64,000 nt of DNA from Candidatus Eremiobacter antarcticus (lineage in GTDB: Bacteria > Vulcanimicrobiota > Vulcanimicrobiia > Eremiobacterales > Eremiobacteraceae): contig QHBK01000004.1 of the NCBI GenBank assembly GCA_003244105.1, positions 62,001-126,000 on the forward strand, read 5' to 3'. This document shows positions 28,626 to 37,771 of the stretch, in pieces. Position 1 is the first letter of the stretch. Each line of letters begins with the position of its first letter. The translations under genes were made by a program, and so were the position numbers. The notes beneath the pieces were generated by a model, which had not been told where the DNA came from, searched no databases, and saw only the letters and a program-made list of their open reading frames with translations.

Positions 28626-29159
28626 ATGAGAGCATGGATCGTCAGCGTCGCGATCGCGCTATTATCGGCGTTGACATCGTGCACGGCGTCCCAGCAGCAA
28701 GAAGCGAAGACCGGCGTCGACGACGCCTGGATCGCGACGCAAGTGCGGACCAAGATCGCCACTATCGACGCCGCCACGGTTTCTCTTGTGAGCGTGCAAG
28801 TGCGGGACCGCGTCGTGACGCTGGGCGGTCAAGTTCCGTCCGCGCAAGAGCACGCGCGCGTCGTCGAAGCGGCGCGCAGCGTTTCGGGCGTGAAGTCGGT
28901 CGACGACAATCTGCGCGTGAACCCCAAAGCGCCCACCGGCAAGGAGATCGCGGGCGATCTCGCGCTTCAGGCGAGAGTCAAAGCTGCGCTCGCTTCTCAG
29001 ACTGGAGTGAACGCTTTCGCGGTGAAGGTCTCTGCGCACGCGGGCATCGTCGCGCTCGACGGCTCCGTACCCAACAAGACAGTTCACGATCTCGTTCTTG
29101 AGACCGTGCGCGGCGTTCCCGGTGTCCGTTCCATCGTCGACCACATCCGCCAAAGGTAG
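28626..29159 (+). CDS. BON-domain lipoprotein
   Basis: The 177-residue protein has a lipoprotein signal peptide with the lipobox at LTSC (Cys19), then two BON domains (about 30-95 and 105-175). These contain typical glycine-turn patterns such as VTLGGQVPSAQEHARVVEAARSV and VALDGSVPNKTVHDLVLE. BON proteins are periplasmic or outer-membrane and help envelope integrity, often under osmotic stress. The ATG at 28626 is chosen because the signal peptide begins there. It follows the moeA pair closely but is probably unrelated in function. Confidence 0.85.
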   Translation: MRAWIVSVAIALLSALTSCTASQQQEAKTGVDDAWIATQVRTKIATIDAATVSLVSVQVRDRVVTLGGQVPSAQEHARVVEAARSVSGVKSVDDNLRVNPKAPTGKEIAGDLALQARVKAALASQTGVNAFAVKVSAHAGIVALDGSVPNKTVHDLVLETVRGVPGVRSIVDHIRQR

Positions 29160-29227
29160 GGCTGACAGGACGCCAGAACGAGCGCCGTTCTACATCCGCG
29201 AGAATCCCTGGAAGCACCGACCGCTGC

Positions 29228-29959
29228 ATGCGCTACGGCATCATCTCCGACGTCCACTCCAACCTCGACGCGCTCCAGCCTGTGCTCGAGGAACTGGACC
29301 GTAAAGGCATGGACCAGCTGCTGTGCCTCGGCGACATTGTCGGATACGGTCCCAATCCCAATGAATGCTGCGAGCTGCTGCGAGCGCGCCATTGCCTTGC
29401 CATCGGCGGCAATCACGATGAGGCCGCCCTGTCACCCGTACAGGCCGACGCGTTCAACTCGCTGGCACGCGAGGCGATCGCCTGGACCAACCGCGAGCTC
29501 TCGCCGGATAATCGCGAGTTCCTGGTCGGCTTGCCGCGCGAGCGGTCGTTTCCCGGTTTCGTCATCGTGCATGGAGCGCCGGTCTTTCACTTCGCGTACA
29601 TCCTCAGCGTCCTTGACGCCGAATCGTCGTTTGAGCGTGTCAGCGCTCCGCTGACGTTCATCGGGCACACGCACCTGGCGGAGGTCTACTACCAAAACGA
29701 CCAAGGGCGCACGTTCCACCGGAAACTGACAAGCGGGGGCGTCGTGAAACTGGAGCCATCGTACCGCTATATCCTCAATCCAGGAAGCGTGGGCCAGCCG
29801 CGTGACCATAACCCGCAGGCGTCCTTCGCCTACTTCGATGACGAAACTGAAAGCGTAGAAGTGCTGAGGATCAGCTACGATGTTATGAAGGTGCGGCGGC
29901 GAATGCGTACCGCCAACCTGCCGGCGGAGTTAGCAGAACGATTATCCATCGGTTACTGA
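29228..29959 (+). CDS. Metallophosphoesterase (YfcE/MJ0936-like)
   Basis: The 243-residue protein has calcineurin-like metal motifs: SDVHSN near residue 7, GDIVGYG near 35, GNHDE near 60, VHGAP and GHTHLAE. Such enzymes cleave phosphodiesters and are also found as symmetrical Ap4A-hydrolase relatives; the substrate is unknown. It is predicted cytosolic. It follows the BON lipoprotein gene by 68 bases and precedes the thioesterase gene by 25. Confidence 0.88.
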   Translation: MRYGIISDVHSNLDALQPVLEELDRKGMDQLLCLGDIVGYGPNPNECCELLRARHCLAIGGNHDEAALSPVQADAFNSLAREAIAWTNRELSPDNREFLVGLPRERSFPGFVIVHGAPVFHFAYILSVLDAESSFERVSAPLTFIGHTHLAEVYYQNDQGRTFHRKLTSGGVVKLEPSYRYILNPGSVGQPRDHNPQASFAYFDDETESVEVLRISYDVMKVRRRMRTANLPAELAERLSIGY

Positions 29960-29984
29960 CGCGCTGTCCGCGGGCAGCGGTGGC

Positions 29985-30410
29985 ATGCTCATGAGCGGTC
30001 CTACGCCGGTGCTGAGTGACGACCGGCGTTGCTTCGCGTGCGGGCCTGAAAACCCGCATGGTCTGCGGCTGAGCTTCGACTACGGCGACGGCGTCGCAAA
30101 CTCAACCTTTGTCGCGGGCTCGGGATTCGGCGGCTGGACGACGATCGTGCATGGCGGCATCATCGTGACGCTGCTCGATGAGGCTATGGCCCACGCGGCG
30201 ATTGCATCAGGCACTCGCGCCGTGACCGCCCGTCTTGAAGTGCGCTTCAGGAAAGCAGCGCCCGTCGGCGTACCGTTGCATATCGAGGGAAGGCTCGAAG
30301 GAAGGCGTGGACGGCTTCTGACGTTAACGGCGACCGTCAGCGCCGTGGACGGCACGCTCTATGCGCAAGGTCGCGGGAGGTTCGTCGCCGATGACGGCTC
30401 AAGCGGCTGA
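29985..30410 (+). CDS. Hotdog-fold thioesterase (PaaI/4HBT family)
   Basis: The 141-residue protein has the hotdog fold signature: the CFACGPENPHGL N-terminal block, WTTIVHGGIIVTLLDEAMAHAA with the conserved HGG/Asp-Glu turn, and VRFRKAAPVGVPL. It should hydrolyse an acyl-CoA or similar thioester; the substrate is unknown. An ATG at 29991 would drop two residues. Its 3' end overlaps smpB by 20 bases, so the two are likely coupled. Confidence 0.85.
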   Translation: MLMSGPTPVLSDDRRCFACGPENPHGLRLSFDYGDGVANSTFVAGSGFGGWTTIVHGGIIVTLLDEAMAHAAIASGTRAVTARLEVRFRKAAPVGVPLHIEGRLEGRRGRLLTLTATVSAVDGTLYAQGRGRFVADDGSSG

Positions 30411-30870
30411 TGGCCATGCGGGCACAAAGACGATCGCCTCAAATCGCAGGGCCTTTCATGAATACTCGATTCTGGACAGGCTGGAGGCCGGTGTGGTGCT
30501 GACGGGCACCGAGGTGAAGAGCTTGCGCGGCAACGGCTGTTCGCTCGTTGACGGCTACGTGAGAGTGAAAGACGGTGAAGCATGGTTGATGAGCGTCCAC
30601 ATACCGCCGTACGAGCGGGGCACGTCCTTCTCCCAGCACGAGCCGCGCAGAGACAGAAAGCTCTTGTTGCATGCGCGTGAGCTGAGCCGGCTCGTCGGCA
30701 AATTACAAGAGAAAGGCCTGACCCTGCTCCCCCTGCGCATGTATTTTCGCAAGAACCACGTGAAGGTGGAACTTGGGCTTGCGCGAGGAAAGAAACTCTA
30801 TGACAAGCGTGAGGCGATCAAAGCGCGCGACGTCAGGCGGGAGCTCGAACGCGCCGCCCGCCGCCGCTAA
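30391..30870 (+). CDS. smpB: SsrA-binding protein SmpB
   Basis: The 159-residue protein binds tmRNA and delivers it to stalled ribosomes (trans-translation). Conserved blocks are NRRAFHEYSILD, GVVLTGTEVKSLR, AWLMSVHIPPYE, KLLLHARELSRL and the Lys-rich KKLYDKREAIKARDV. Length is normal. The tmRNA gene (ssrA) is not in this window. The start at 30391 gives the right length; the frame is open upstream to 30361. The tail overlaps tilS. Confidence 0.95.
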   Translation: MTAQAADGHAGTKTIASNRRAFHEYSILDRLEAGVVLTGTEVKSLRGNGCSLVDGYVRVKDGEAWLMSVHIPPYERGTSFSQHEPRRDRKLLLHARELSRLVGKLQEKGLTLLPLRMYFRKNHVKVELGLARGKKLYDKREAIKARDVRRELERAARRR

Positions 30871-32362
30871 CACGTTTGAGGCGCGCTTGCGCGCATCGTG
30901 GCACCAGCTTTTCGCCGCCGGCGAAAGCGACGCGCGTGAAGCAGGCACCGTGCTCGTCGCCTGCTCCGGAGGCAGCGACAGCGCAGCTGCGTTGCTGCTG
31001 TCGCGTCGCATGCTGCCGGATCGCATGCTCGTCGCCTGCTATGTGAACCATGGCTTGCGGCCCGCCGCTGCCGTCCGCCGCGATATCGCCGCGGTCAAAG
31101 CGCAGGCAGCCGCCGCGGGGGCCCGCGTGCATATCGAACCCATCACGTGCGACCGGCGTTCGGGCGCATCGCCGGAAGAAGAAGCCCGAACGCGCCGCTA
31201 CGAGGCGCTGGAACGCGTGGCTCATTCGTTCCGAGCATCGTACGTCATCACCGGACATCATTGCGACGACGCCGCTGAAACCGTGTTGCTCGCTCTCATG
31301 CGCGGCAGCGGTCTTGACGGCCTTACCGCCATGCGACCGAAACGGCCGCTCAGCTCGTCAGTCATCCATGTGCGGCCTTTCTTGGATTGCAGCAAAGAAG
31401 AGCTGGGCCGCGTGACGCGGGCATCGCGAGTGCCGGCTTCCCGCGATGAGACAAACGACGACATGCGCTTTCGGCGCAACGCGGTACGGCGCGCACTCGC
31501 GCAGCTCAAACGGACGTCGCCGCTGAGCGTGCGCGCGATCGCGCGATCGGCCGCCCTGCTGACGGGCGAGAGGACGTTGCTCGACAGCCTCACCGCGCGA
31601 GCATGGAAACGGTGCCGCTTGGACAATGCGGGCCCAGACTCACAGCCTCTTTCCGCGCGGCGTCTGAGCGAACTGGCCAGACCTCTTTTGCGCCGAGTGA
31701 TCCGGCATACCGTGAAGCAGATCACCGGGAGTCTGCGCGACTTCTCCATGCAGCACTGCGATGCGATCGCCGATGCCGTCGCACGCGGCAGAGGCGGCGT
31801 CTACCATGCAGGCAACGCGACTGTCCACCTCTCCGCCGGAGCGCTTTGGGTTCGAAGCGCCGAGTCGCCGAACGAGACGACGCCCTTGGATATCGACGTC
31901 GAGCGCTTGGAACGTTCGGACGCTGATGCACAAGAGTTCGCCACGCCGTTGGGTACGCTCGAGCTTTTTCAGCATTCCATCGGCGATGGCACGCCTCGTC
32001 GAACGGAGGCCGACGGCGTCCAGTTCCTCGATGGGGCTGCCCTCGGCAACAGCCGGCTGCAGTTGCGCACACCGAGGCGCGGCGACACGTGCGTCCCTTC
32101 AGGCCGGCACCGGCCCGTTTCACTGGCAAGATTCTTGAGCAAGGCAGGCGTGCCTCGGCTGCTTCGCTCTCAAGCCCTGCTGTTGTGCGCAGACGGGCGA
32201 ATCGCAGCAGTGCTGGGCGTTCGTGTCATGGAGCCGTTCGCTGCGAGGGACGGAGAGCCGAAGATGGAGCTGCGCTGGCATCCGGCGCCTCGCGGGCCGA
32301 TACTAAACCAAGCAATGGCGCGACCGAAGACGCGGCTCAATCGTTCAGAATATGTCCGATGA
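30800..32362 (+). CDS. tilS: tRNA(Ile)-lysidine synthetase TilS
   Basis: The enzyme modifies C34 of tRNA-Ile(CAU) to lysidine so it reads AUA. The 520-residue product has the PP-loop SGGSDS at 56-61, an ITGHHCDDAAETVLLALMRGSGLDGL block, and TilS-specific substrate-binding and C-terminal domains (RSQALLLCADGRIAAVLGVRV). The start at 30800 overlaps smpB by 71 bases; a TTG at 30773 is possible. It overlaps hpt by 11 bases, and the tilS-hpt-ftsH order is conserved in many bacteria. Confidence 0.92.
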   Translation: MTSVRRSKRATSGGSSNAPPAAANTFEARLRASWHQLFAAGESDAREAGTVLVACSGGSDSAAALLLSRRMLPDRMLVACYVNHGLRPAAAVRRDIAAVKAQAAAAGARVHIEPITCDRRSGASPEEEARTRRYEALERVAHSFRASYVITGHHCDDAAETVLLALMRGSGLDGLTAMRPKRPLSSSVIHVRPFLDCSKEELGRVTRASRVPASRDETNDDMRFRRNAVRRALAQLKRTSPLSVRAIARSAALLTGERTLLDSLTARAWKRCRLDNAGPDSQPLSARRLSELARPLLRRVIRHTVKQITGSLRDFSMQHCDAIADAVARGRGGVYHAGNATVHLSAGALWVRSAESPNETTPLDIDVERLERSDADAQEFATPLGTLELFQHSIGDGTPRRTEADGVQFLDGAALGNSRLQLRTPRRGDTCVPSGRHRPVSLARFLSKAGVPRLLRSQALLLCADGRIAAVLGVRVMEPFAARDGEPKMELRWHPAPRGPILNQAMARPKTRLNRSEYVR

Positions 32363-32948
32363 TGCACGCGGGATGAGACAGCCGACAAAAAGCTCGAGCA
32401 CGGCCGGGACGACGGAACTGGGACCGGTGGTGTTCGAAGCCGCGGAGATCGCGGCGGCGGTCTCGCGTGTCGCCGAGGAGATCCGCAGCGACTTCCGCGG
32501 CGAGCGCATTCTCATGGTGGGAGTATTGAAAGGTGCACTGCTGTTCTTGTCCGATCTGATGCGGGAGCTTGCCGACCATCCGCTGACCATCGACTTCGTC
32601 GTCGTCAGCTCCTATGGCTCGAACGCGCACGGCCGCAACGGCGTCCGGCTCCTCAAGGACCTGGATCAAAGTCCCGATGTTGAGCATGTGCTGTTAGTCG
32701 AAGACATCGTCGATGAGGGCTTCACGCTTTCATACCTGCTCAACAACATGCGCAGCCGCAAAGCCGCAAGTGTGAGGTCGTGTGCGTTGATCGACAAACC
32801 GTTTCGCCGCGCCGTCGACGTGAAAGCCGATTACGTCGGTTTGCACGCCGCCAGCGACGACTTTTTGGTAGGGTACGGTTTGGATTTCCAAGAACGCTTT
32901 CGCAACCTTCCACACATCCGACAACTGCAAAGCCGCGTTCCGACGTAA
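32352..32948 (+). CDS. hpt: Hypoxanthine phosphoribosyltransferase
   Basis: Hpt salvages hypoxanthine or guanine with PRPP. The 198-residue protein has the PRPP-binding VLLVEDIVDEGFTL motif at about 115-128, an early MVGVLKGALLFLSDL loop, and IDFVVVSSYG. The first 20 residues are a poorly conserved extension. It lies between tilS and ftsH, a widely conserved arrangement. Confidence 0.93.
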   Translation: MSDDARGMRQPTKSSSTAGTTELGPVVFEAAEIAAAVSRVAEEIRSDFRGERILMVGVLKGALLFLSDLMRELADHPLTIDFVVVSSYGSNAHGRNGVRLLKDLDQSPDVEHVLLVEDIVDEGFTLSYLLNNMRSRKAASVRSCALIDKPFRRAVDVKADYVGLHAASDDFLVGYGLDFQERFRNLPHIRQLQSRVPT

Positions 32949-33013
32949 GAGGATGACGGAGCAGCCGGTCCCGCCGGAGAAGGGCGCGGATACGGCCTCC
33001 CTGAGGAGCTCAC

Positions 33014-34960
33014 TTGTTCGCAAAACTGTTCAAATACATTCTGGGTGTTGTCGGCATCGCCATCGTGTTGTCGATCGCCTACAACTACTACCAGCACAGC
33101 ACGCAGCCCCAGAAGCAGTGGTCGTACAGCGAGCTGCTCTCGCAGATCGACAACAATCACGAGTCGATCCACGAAGTGACCGTCGGCTTGACGACGGCCA
33201 CCGTCAGCATGGTCGGCGACGGGCCGAAAGAGGTCGTCCAGATCCCGCCCGGCAGCAACCCCGAACTGACGAAGCGCCTCATTGCGCACCACATCAAGGT
33301 CACAGGCGACAACACGGCAAGCTCGCCGGGCTTGTCGCTGAACTTGCTGGCCTGGCTCATCCCATTCGTCGTGGTGGTCGTCTTCGTCCTGATCATCGCC
33401 CGACAGCTGCAGTCGGGCGGTAGCCAAGCGCTTTCGTTCGGCCGCTCGCGCGCCAAGCTGCTGACGGAGAACAGGCCAAAAGTTACCTTCGCCGACGTCG
33501 CCGGTGTGGACGAGGCGAAACAAGAGCTGGGTGAAGTCGTCGAATTTTTGAAGTTCCCCAAGAAGTTTCAGCAGCTGGGCGCGCGCATCCCCAAGGGACT
33601 GCTGTTGCTCGGCCCGCCCGGCAGCGGCAAAACGCTGCTGGCCCGCGCTATTGCCGGCGAGGCCGGCGTGCCGTTCTTCTCTATTTCCGGATCGGATTTC
33701 GTCGAGATGTTCGTCGGCGTGGGCGCATCGCGCGTCCGCGATCTGTTCGAGCAAGCCAAGAAAAGCTCTCCCTGCATCGTCTTCATCGACGAGATCGACG
33801 CGGTCGGACGCCAACGCGGCGCAGGCTTGGGCGGCGGACACGACGAGCGCGAGCAGACCCTCAATCAATTGCTGGTCGAGATGGACGGCTTCGACGTCAA
33901 CACCGGCGTCATTCTGATCGCTGCCACCAACCGGCCGGACGTGCTCGATCCTGCTTTGCTGCGGCCTGGGCGCTTCGACCGTCAGGTGGTCGTCGATCGC
34001 GCTGATGTCGTCGGCCGCGCGCAAATCTTGACCGTGCACTCTCGCAACAAGCCGCTTGCCCCCGATGTCCGTCTCGAGGTGCTGGCGCGCCGCACGCCTG
34101 GTTTCTCAGGCGCGGACCTGGAGAATCTGCTCAACGAAGCGGCTCTTCTGGCTGCGCGCAATAACAAGACGCAGATCGACATGCACGATTGCGAAGAGGC
34201 GATCGACCGCGTCGTGGCCGGACCCGAGCGCAAAAGCCGCATCATGAGCCAGCGGGAGAAAGAGCTCGTCGCCTATCATGAGAGCGGGCACGCGCTGACC
34301 GCCAAACTCCTGCCGAACGCCGATCCGCTGCACAAGGTGACGATCATCCCGCGCGGCATGGCGCTCGGGATCACCATGCAGCTGCCCACCGAAGACCGCT
34401 ACCTCATGACCAAAGCGGAGATCGTCGACCGCATCATGGTGTTGTTGGGCGCCCGTGCGGCCGAGGAACTGATCTTCCAAGAAAACACGACCGGCGCGCA
34501 CGACGACCTGCAGAAAGCCACGACGCTCGCCCGCAAGATGGTGATGGAGTTCGGCATGAGCCCGAAGCTTGGTCCGATCGCGCTGGGCAAGAAGCACGAG
34601 CAGGTTTTCTTGGGCCGCGACATCGTCGAGGAGCGAAACTACTCCGAAGAAGTCGCAAGCCAGATCGACACCGAGGTTCGCGGCATCATCGACACGTGCT
34701 ATGCGAACGCGTACCGGTTGCTCGAGACGAATATCGACAAGCTTCATCGTCTGGCCGAGGCGCTGCTCGAGAGAGAGACCGTCGAAGCGGACGATGTCGA
34801 CCGCCTGCTCTCCGATAGTCCGACGCCGGCGCCTGCCGCCGCGCCCGCCGCAGAGCCGGCCGCTTCTGAGCGCTCTGCCGCCGCGACCACGTCTCCCAAA
34901 GAAGACAAGCCCAGAGTGAAGCCGTCAGTTCTCCCGTTTCCACCGCCCGAACCGGCGTGA
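33014..34960 (+). CDS. ftsH: ATP-dependent zinc metalloprotease FtsH
   Basis: FtsH is a membrane-anchored hexameric AAA+ protease that degrades misfolded membrane and regulatory proteins. Two transmembrane helices (about 5-22 and 110-130) flank a periplasmic domain. Walker A GPPGSGKT is at 200-207, the Walker B IDEIDAVG and SRH follow, and the zinc site HESGH is at 422-426. The C-terminus is Ala/Pro-rich. A TTG start at 33014 has GAGGAG just upstream. The gene ends 47 bases before a strong terminator structure that lies inside the next gene. Confidence 0.97.
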   Translation: MFAKLFKYILGVVGIAIVLSIAYNYYQHSTQPQKQWSYSELLSQIDNNHESIHEVTVGLTTATVSMVGDGPKEVVQIPPGSNPELTKRLIAHHIKVTGDNTASSPGLSLNLLAWLIPFVVVVVFVLIIARQLQSGGSQALSFGRSRAKLLTENRPKVTFADVAGVDEAKQELGEVVEFLKFPKKFQQLGARIPKGLLLLGPPGSGKTLLARAIAGEAGVPFFSISGSDFVEMFVGVGASRVRDLFEQAKKSSPCIVFIDEIDAVGRQRGAGLGGGHDEREQTLNQLLVEMDGFDVNTGVILIAATNRPDVLDPALLRPGRFDRQVVVDRADVVGRAQILTVHSRNKPLAPDVRLEVLARRTPGFSGADLENLLNEAALLAARNNKTQIDMHDCEEAIDRVVAGPERKSRIMSQREKELVAYHESGHALTAKLLPNADPLHKVTIIPRGMALGITMQLPTEDRYLMTKAEIVDRIMVLLGARAAEELIFQENTTGAHDDLQKATTLARKMVMEFGMSPKLGPIALGKKHEQVFLGRDIVEERNYSEEVASQIDTEVRGIIDTCYANAYRLLETNIDKLHRLAEALLERETVEADDVDRLLSDSPTPAPAAAPAAEPAASERSAAATTSPKEDKPRVKPSVLPFPPPEPA

Positions 34961-34974
34961 GGTTGCGCTAAAGC

Positions 34975-36393
34975 GTGCGCCCGCAAAGCGCGGCTTTGCG
35001 GTTCACGCGCGGCATCTCTGCCGCGCCTTTTTTCTCGTCTGTGGCGCTTGTTTGCACGCTTGTTCTCAGCGGATCGGCAGCGTTCGCGGACGCTCCGGCA
35101 TCACCACAAGCGAGCGGTGTCGCCTACCCGCCGGGCATGACAAGGCTCAGCGACGGTCTGACTGTGGTCGCCAGACGCGCAACCGCTTCGCCCGCCGCTG
35201 CGCTCGAAGTTTGGATCCGGTGTCCAGTGAGCGGTTACCGAGCACCGCAGCCTGGCATCGGTCGCCTAGCCGCGCTCGCGCTCTTAGAGCAAAAAGTTCA
35301 AGGCGTTTCCCTTCGCGATGAGGCCAGGCGCGTAGGCGCCCAAGTCGGCGTCTCGGCATATCACGAGGGGACGGAGATCGCGCTCCTGGTTCCCGGCTAT
35401 GTCTCGGCGCCGTTGCTCGACAGGCTGATCGCGCAAGCCTTGCGCCCCCGTGTCGATCAAGCAGCGTTCGTGGCCGCTCGTCAACGTCTGGCTGCGCAAC
35501 AAGTCGCTTCAGGCGAGGAGCCGGATCAGCAGCTGCGCGAGGCCCTCTTCGCCCACGTCTTCGCGAGCGGTCCGTTGCATGAATCGACGTACGGGAACGC
35601 TCGAGCCCTGGCGGGGTTGACGCTGAAGGATGTTTCCGACTTCCTCGCCCACGCTTACGTGCCGCAACACGAGGTGGTCATCGCCGTCGGCAACATCGAT
35701 GCTACGGACGTGCGCGAGAGCGTGAGCCGGGCCGCGCCTCAGTCTGCCGCATCGCAAACCATACCGGCCTCGGCGCTCGCGCCGCCTGCCACGGCGCCCG
35801 TGTACCTCAGCCACGATACGGGTTCCGTTGCCGGAGTTGCACTCGGGTGGATCGGTCCGCCGATACAAGACGAACGCGCGGCCACTGCGATGGATTTTCT
35901 CTCCGATTATCTGGCGCATCCGGCTGCCGGCGTCATCAGCAAGCAAATCGCGGGGCTTGACCCGACCTCTGCGTTCAGCGGTCAATTCATCACGCTGCGC
36001 GATCCCGGCGTGTTCATGCTCGCCGTGAACGGCGAGCGGTTGGATCCCGACGCGATGAACCTGACGCTGCGTCAAGCGATCAAAAGCACGCTCGCAGGCC
36101 CTATGCCGTCCTCGGATTTCGGGCGCGCGGTCGACGCGTTCAGAACGCATTTGCTGAGGGACATGCAATCGCCCCAAGGCATCGCGGACAATTACGGCTG
36201 GTATTTCGTGCAAGGGGATTCGGCATACAGTCCGAGCTCCACCGACGCATCGTTGAGCGGTGATTACTTCAACAATGTCGCGGCTCTGACGCCCGGCTAC
36301 GTCTACGACATCGCAAGACGGTACCTCAGTGCGAACCCCGCAGTCGTGCTCCTGCCCAAGGGTCCCGTGCACACCGCTGGAGCCAAACGCTGA
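34975..36393 (+). CDS. M16-fold peptidase-like protein lacking the zinc motif (first)
   Basis: The 472-residue exported protein has a signal peptide (MRPQSAALRF start, hydrophobic segment at about 19-38) and two M16 half-domains. Where active enzymes have HxxEH, the sequence reads GIGRLAALALLEQ, so both histidines and the glutamate are missing and it cannot be a normal zinc peptidase. It overlaps a second M16-like gene (TGATG), suggesting a heterodimer. The GTG start at 34975 has only a poor GAGG site. A terminator hairpin lies within codons 12-20 (see the separate feature). Confidence 0.75.
   Translation: MRPQSAALRFTRGISAAPFFSSVALVCTLVLSGSAAFADAPASPQASGVAYPPGMTRLSDGLTVVARRATASPAAALEVWIRCPVSGYRAPQPGIGRLAALALLEQKVQGVSLRDEARRVGAQVGVSAYHEGTEIALLVPGYVSAPLLDRLIAQALRPRVDQAAFVAARQRLAAQQVASGEEPDQQLREALFAHVFASGPLHESTYGNARALAGLTLKDVSDFLAHAYVPQHEVVIAVGNIDATDVRESVSRAAPQSAASQTIPASALAPPATAPVYLSHDTGSVAGVALGWIGPPIQDERAATAMDFLSDYLAHPAAGVISKQIAGLDPTSAFSGQFITLRDPGVFMLAVNGERLDPDAMNLTLRQAIKSTLAGPMPSSDFGRAVDAFRTHLLRDMQSPQGIADNYGWYFVQGDSAYSPSSTDASLSGDYFNNVAALTPGYVYDIARRYLSANPAVVLLPKGPVHTAGAKR
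34981..35001. repeat. Perfect inverted repeat at the start of the first M16 gene
   Basis: CCGCAAAGC and GCTTTGCGG form a 9-base-pair stem with a GCG loop. It lies between the GTG start and the terminator-like hairpin that follows five bases later, so the two stems may fold in series in the nascent RNA. Confidence 0.6.
35007..35033 (+). terminator. Intrinsic terminator after ftsH, inside the M16 signal-peptide codons
   Basis: GCGCGGCA and TGCCGCGC form a perfect 8-base-pair GC-rich stem with a TCTC loop, followed by C and six T residues. It is a textbook Rho-independent terminator 47 bases past the ftsH stop. Because it falls in codons of the next gene, ribosomes on that gene could prevent its folding, giving an attenuation-like control. 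Confidence 0.75.
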
Positions 36394-37763
36394 TGCGCGC
36401 GGCGGCGCGTCGCGGGTGCGCAGCGATTGCGATCGCCGCGAGCGCTCTGACCCTCGCTGCCGCGCCGCGCCCGCCTGGGCCGCGGCCGTTACCGGCGCCG
36501 CATGCCTCAAGCGCGCCGTTGCGGGCGCCTTCGGTGTCGTTTCCGGCGACGCAGGTCGCGCGATTAGCCAACGGCGTCACGATTGTCAGTCAAACCACGG
36601 CGGACTCCCCGCTGATCGGCACTCAGATCTTCGTCCCGGCGGGACTTCTCCAGCAGACGCCGGATGCGGCCGGAATCGCCGGCGTCACCGCCGCCATGGT
36701 GCTGCAGACGCCCGTCGAAGGCAACGCGACGCTGTCGGAGACCGTCGCAGCCGTCGGCGGCTCGATATCCTACACGCTGGCCCCGGTCGATACGCACTAC
36801 TATCTCGAGTGCCGAAATGCGGACTTCCCGCGGCTGCTCCACAATCTGAGATCGGCGCTGCGGCATCCCGCCATCGCGGGGCTTCCTGCCGCGCGCGCAA
36901 AGGCGCTATCCGCCATCGAACAGCTGACGAAGAACCCGCTGGAATCGGCGTACGCGATGATACGGCAGATCCGCTATCAAGGCACGGGCTTTGCATTTCC
37001 TGACAGTGGCAACGCTCTTTCCATCCGTCGCCTGTCGGCGGCCGACGTGAGGGCATACGCCAGCTCGTACCAGCGGGGCGGCGGCACGATCGTCGCTTTG
37101 GAGGGGGCTGTCTCTCCGGCGGCTCTCGCGGCCGCCCGCAGCGAGTTCAGCGACTTCTCCTCCGTCGCTGCGCCGGCGCTGACCAACCCTCGGCTTGTCG
37201 AGCGAACAAATCAAGTGGTGGAACACCGCAACGTCACCGTGCCGTGGGTGGCGGTCGCGTACGAGGCTCCCAACCAGTACTCTCCAGACTTCGCAATCAT
37301 GCTCGTCATCGAGGCGCTGTTGGGCCAGGGTGGCGACGTGAACGCGCTGGCCTTCAACTCCGACGCCGCCGCGCCGGCACAGTACGTCGGAGCGTATTAC
37401 CAATACGAAGCCAGACCCGGCAGCTTGATCGTTTTTCTCGATGGTGACACCGGCAACGTGGATCAAGCCATTCACGATCTGCAAGGGGGCATCGCGCGGC
37501 TGCGCACAACCGGACTGTCGGGCGACCTGATCGCGCAAGCCAAGCGGCTCGCATTGGGAAACTTCTACGTCTCGATCGCCAACCTGAGCGAAGAGTCATG
37601 GCTTTTGGGCCGCGCTGCTGCCTCGCCCGACGGCGCGCAATTCGAGAACTTGCTGCCGCAAAGAATCGCCGCTGTGTCCGCCGCCGATGTCCACCGCGTT
37701 GCCCAGCGCTACTTGAGCAAGGAAACGGTCGCGTTGGTGCTCCCCCAAGCGGCATCGCGCTAA
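36393..37763 (+). CDS. M16-fold peptidase-like protein lacking the zinc motif (second)
   Basis: The 456-residue protein has an Arg-rich start and a hydrophobic signal segment (about 9-25), a Pro-rich linker, then M16 domains. The HxxEH position reads GIAGVTAAMVLQT, so this partner too lacks zinc ligands. The C-terminal domain retains the LAFNSDAAAPAQYVGAYYQY and AKRLALGNFYVS patterns of the family. It overlaps the first M16 gene by one base. In known M16 pairs one subunit is catalytic; here neither looks so. Confidence 0.75.
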   Translation: MRAAARRGCAAIAIAASALTLAAAPRPPGPRPLPAPHASSAPLRAPSVSFPATQVARLANGVTIVSQTTADSPLIGTQIFVPAGLLQQTPDAAGIAGVTAAMVLQTPVEGNATLSETVAAVGGSISYTLAPVDTHYYLECRNADFPRLLHNLRSALRHPAIAGLPAARAKALSAIEQLTKNPLESAYAMIRQIRYQGTGFAFPDSGNALSIRRLSAADVRAYASSYQRGGGTIVALEGAVSPAALAAARSEFSDFSSVAAPALTNPRLVERTNQVVEHRNVTVPWVAVAYEAPNQYSPDFAIMLVIEALLGQGGDVNALAFNSDAAAPAQYVGAYYQYEARPGSLIVFLDGDTGNVDQAIHDLQGGIARLRTTGLSGDLIAQAKRLALGNFYVSIANLSEESWLLGRAAASPDGAQFENLLPQRIAAVSAADVHRVAQRYLSKETVALVLPQAASR

Positions 37764-37771
37764 GGCCCGAC

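Noticed and set aside
36329-37003. Plus-strand 224-codon ORF across the two M16 genes
   Set aside because: It lies in another frame of two well-supported genes and is Arg-rich with no domain.
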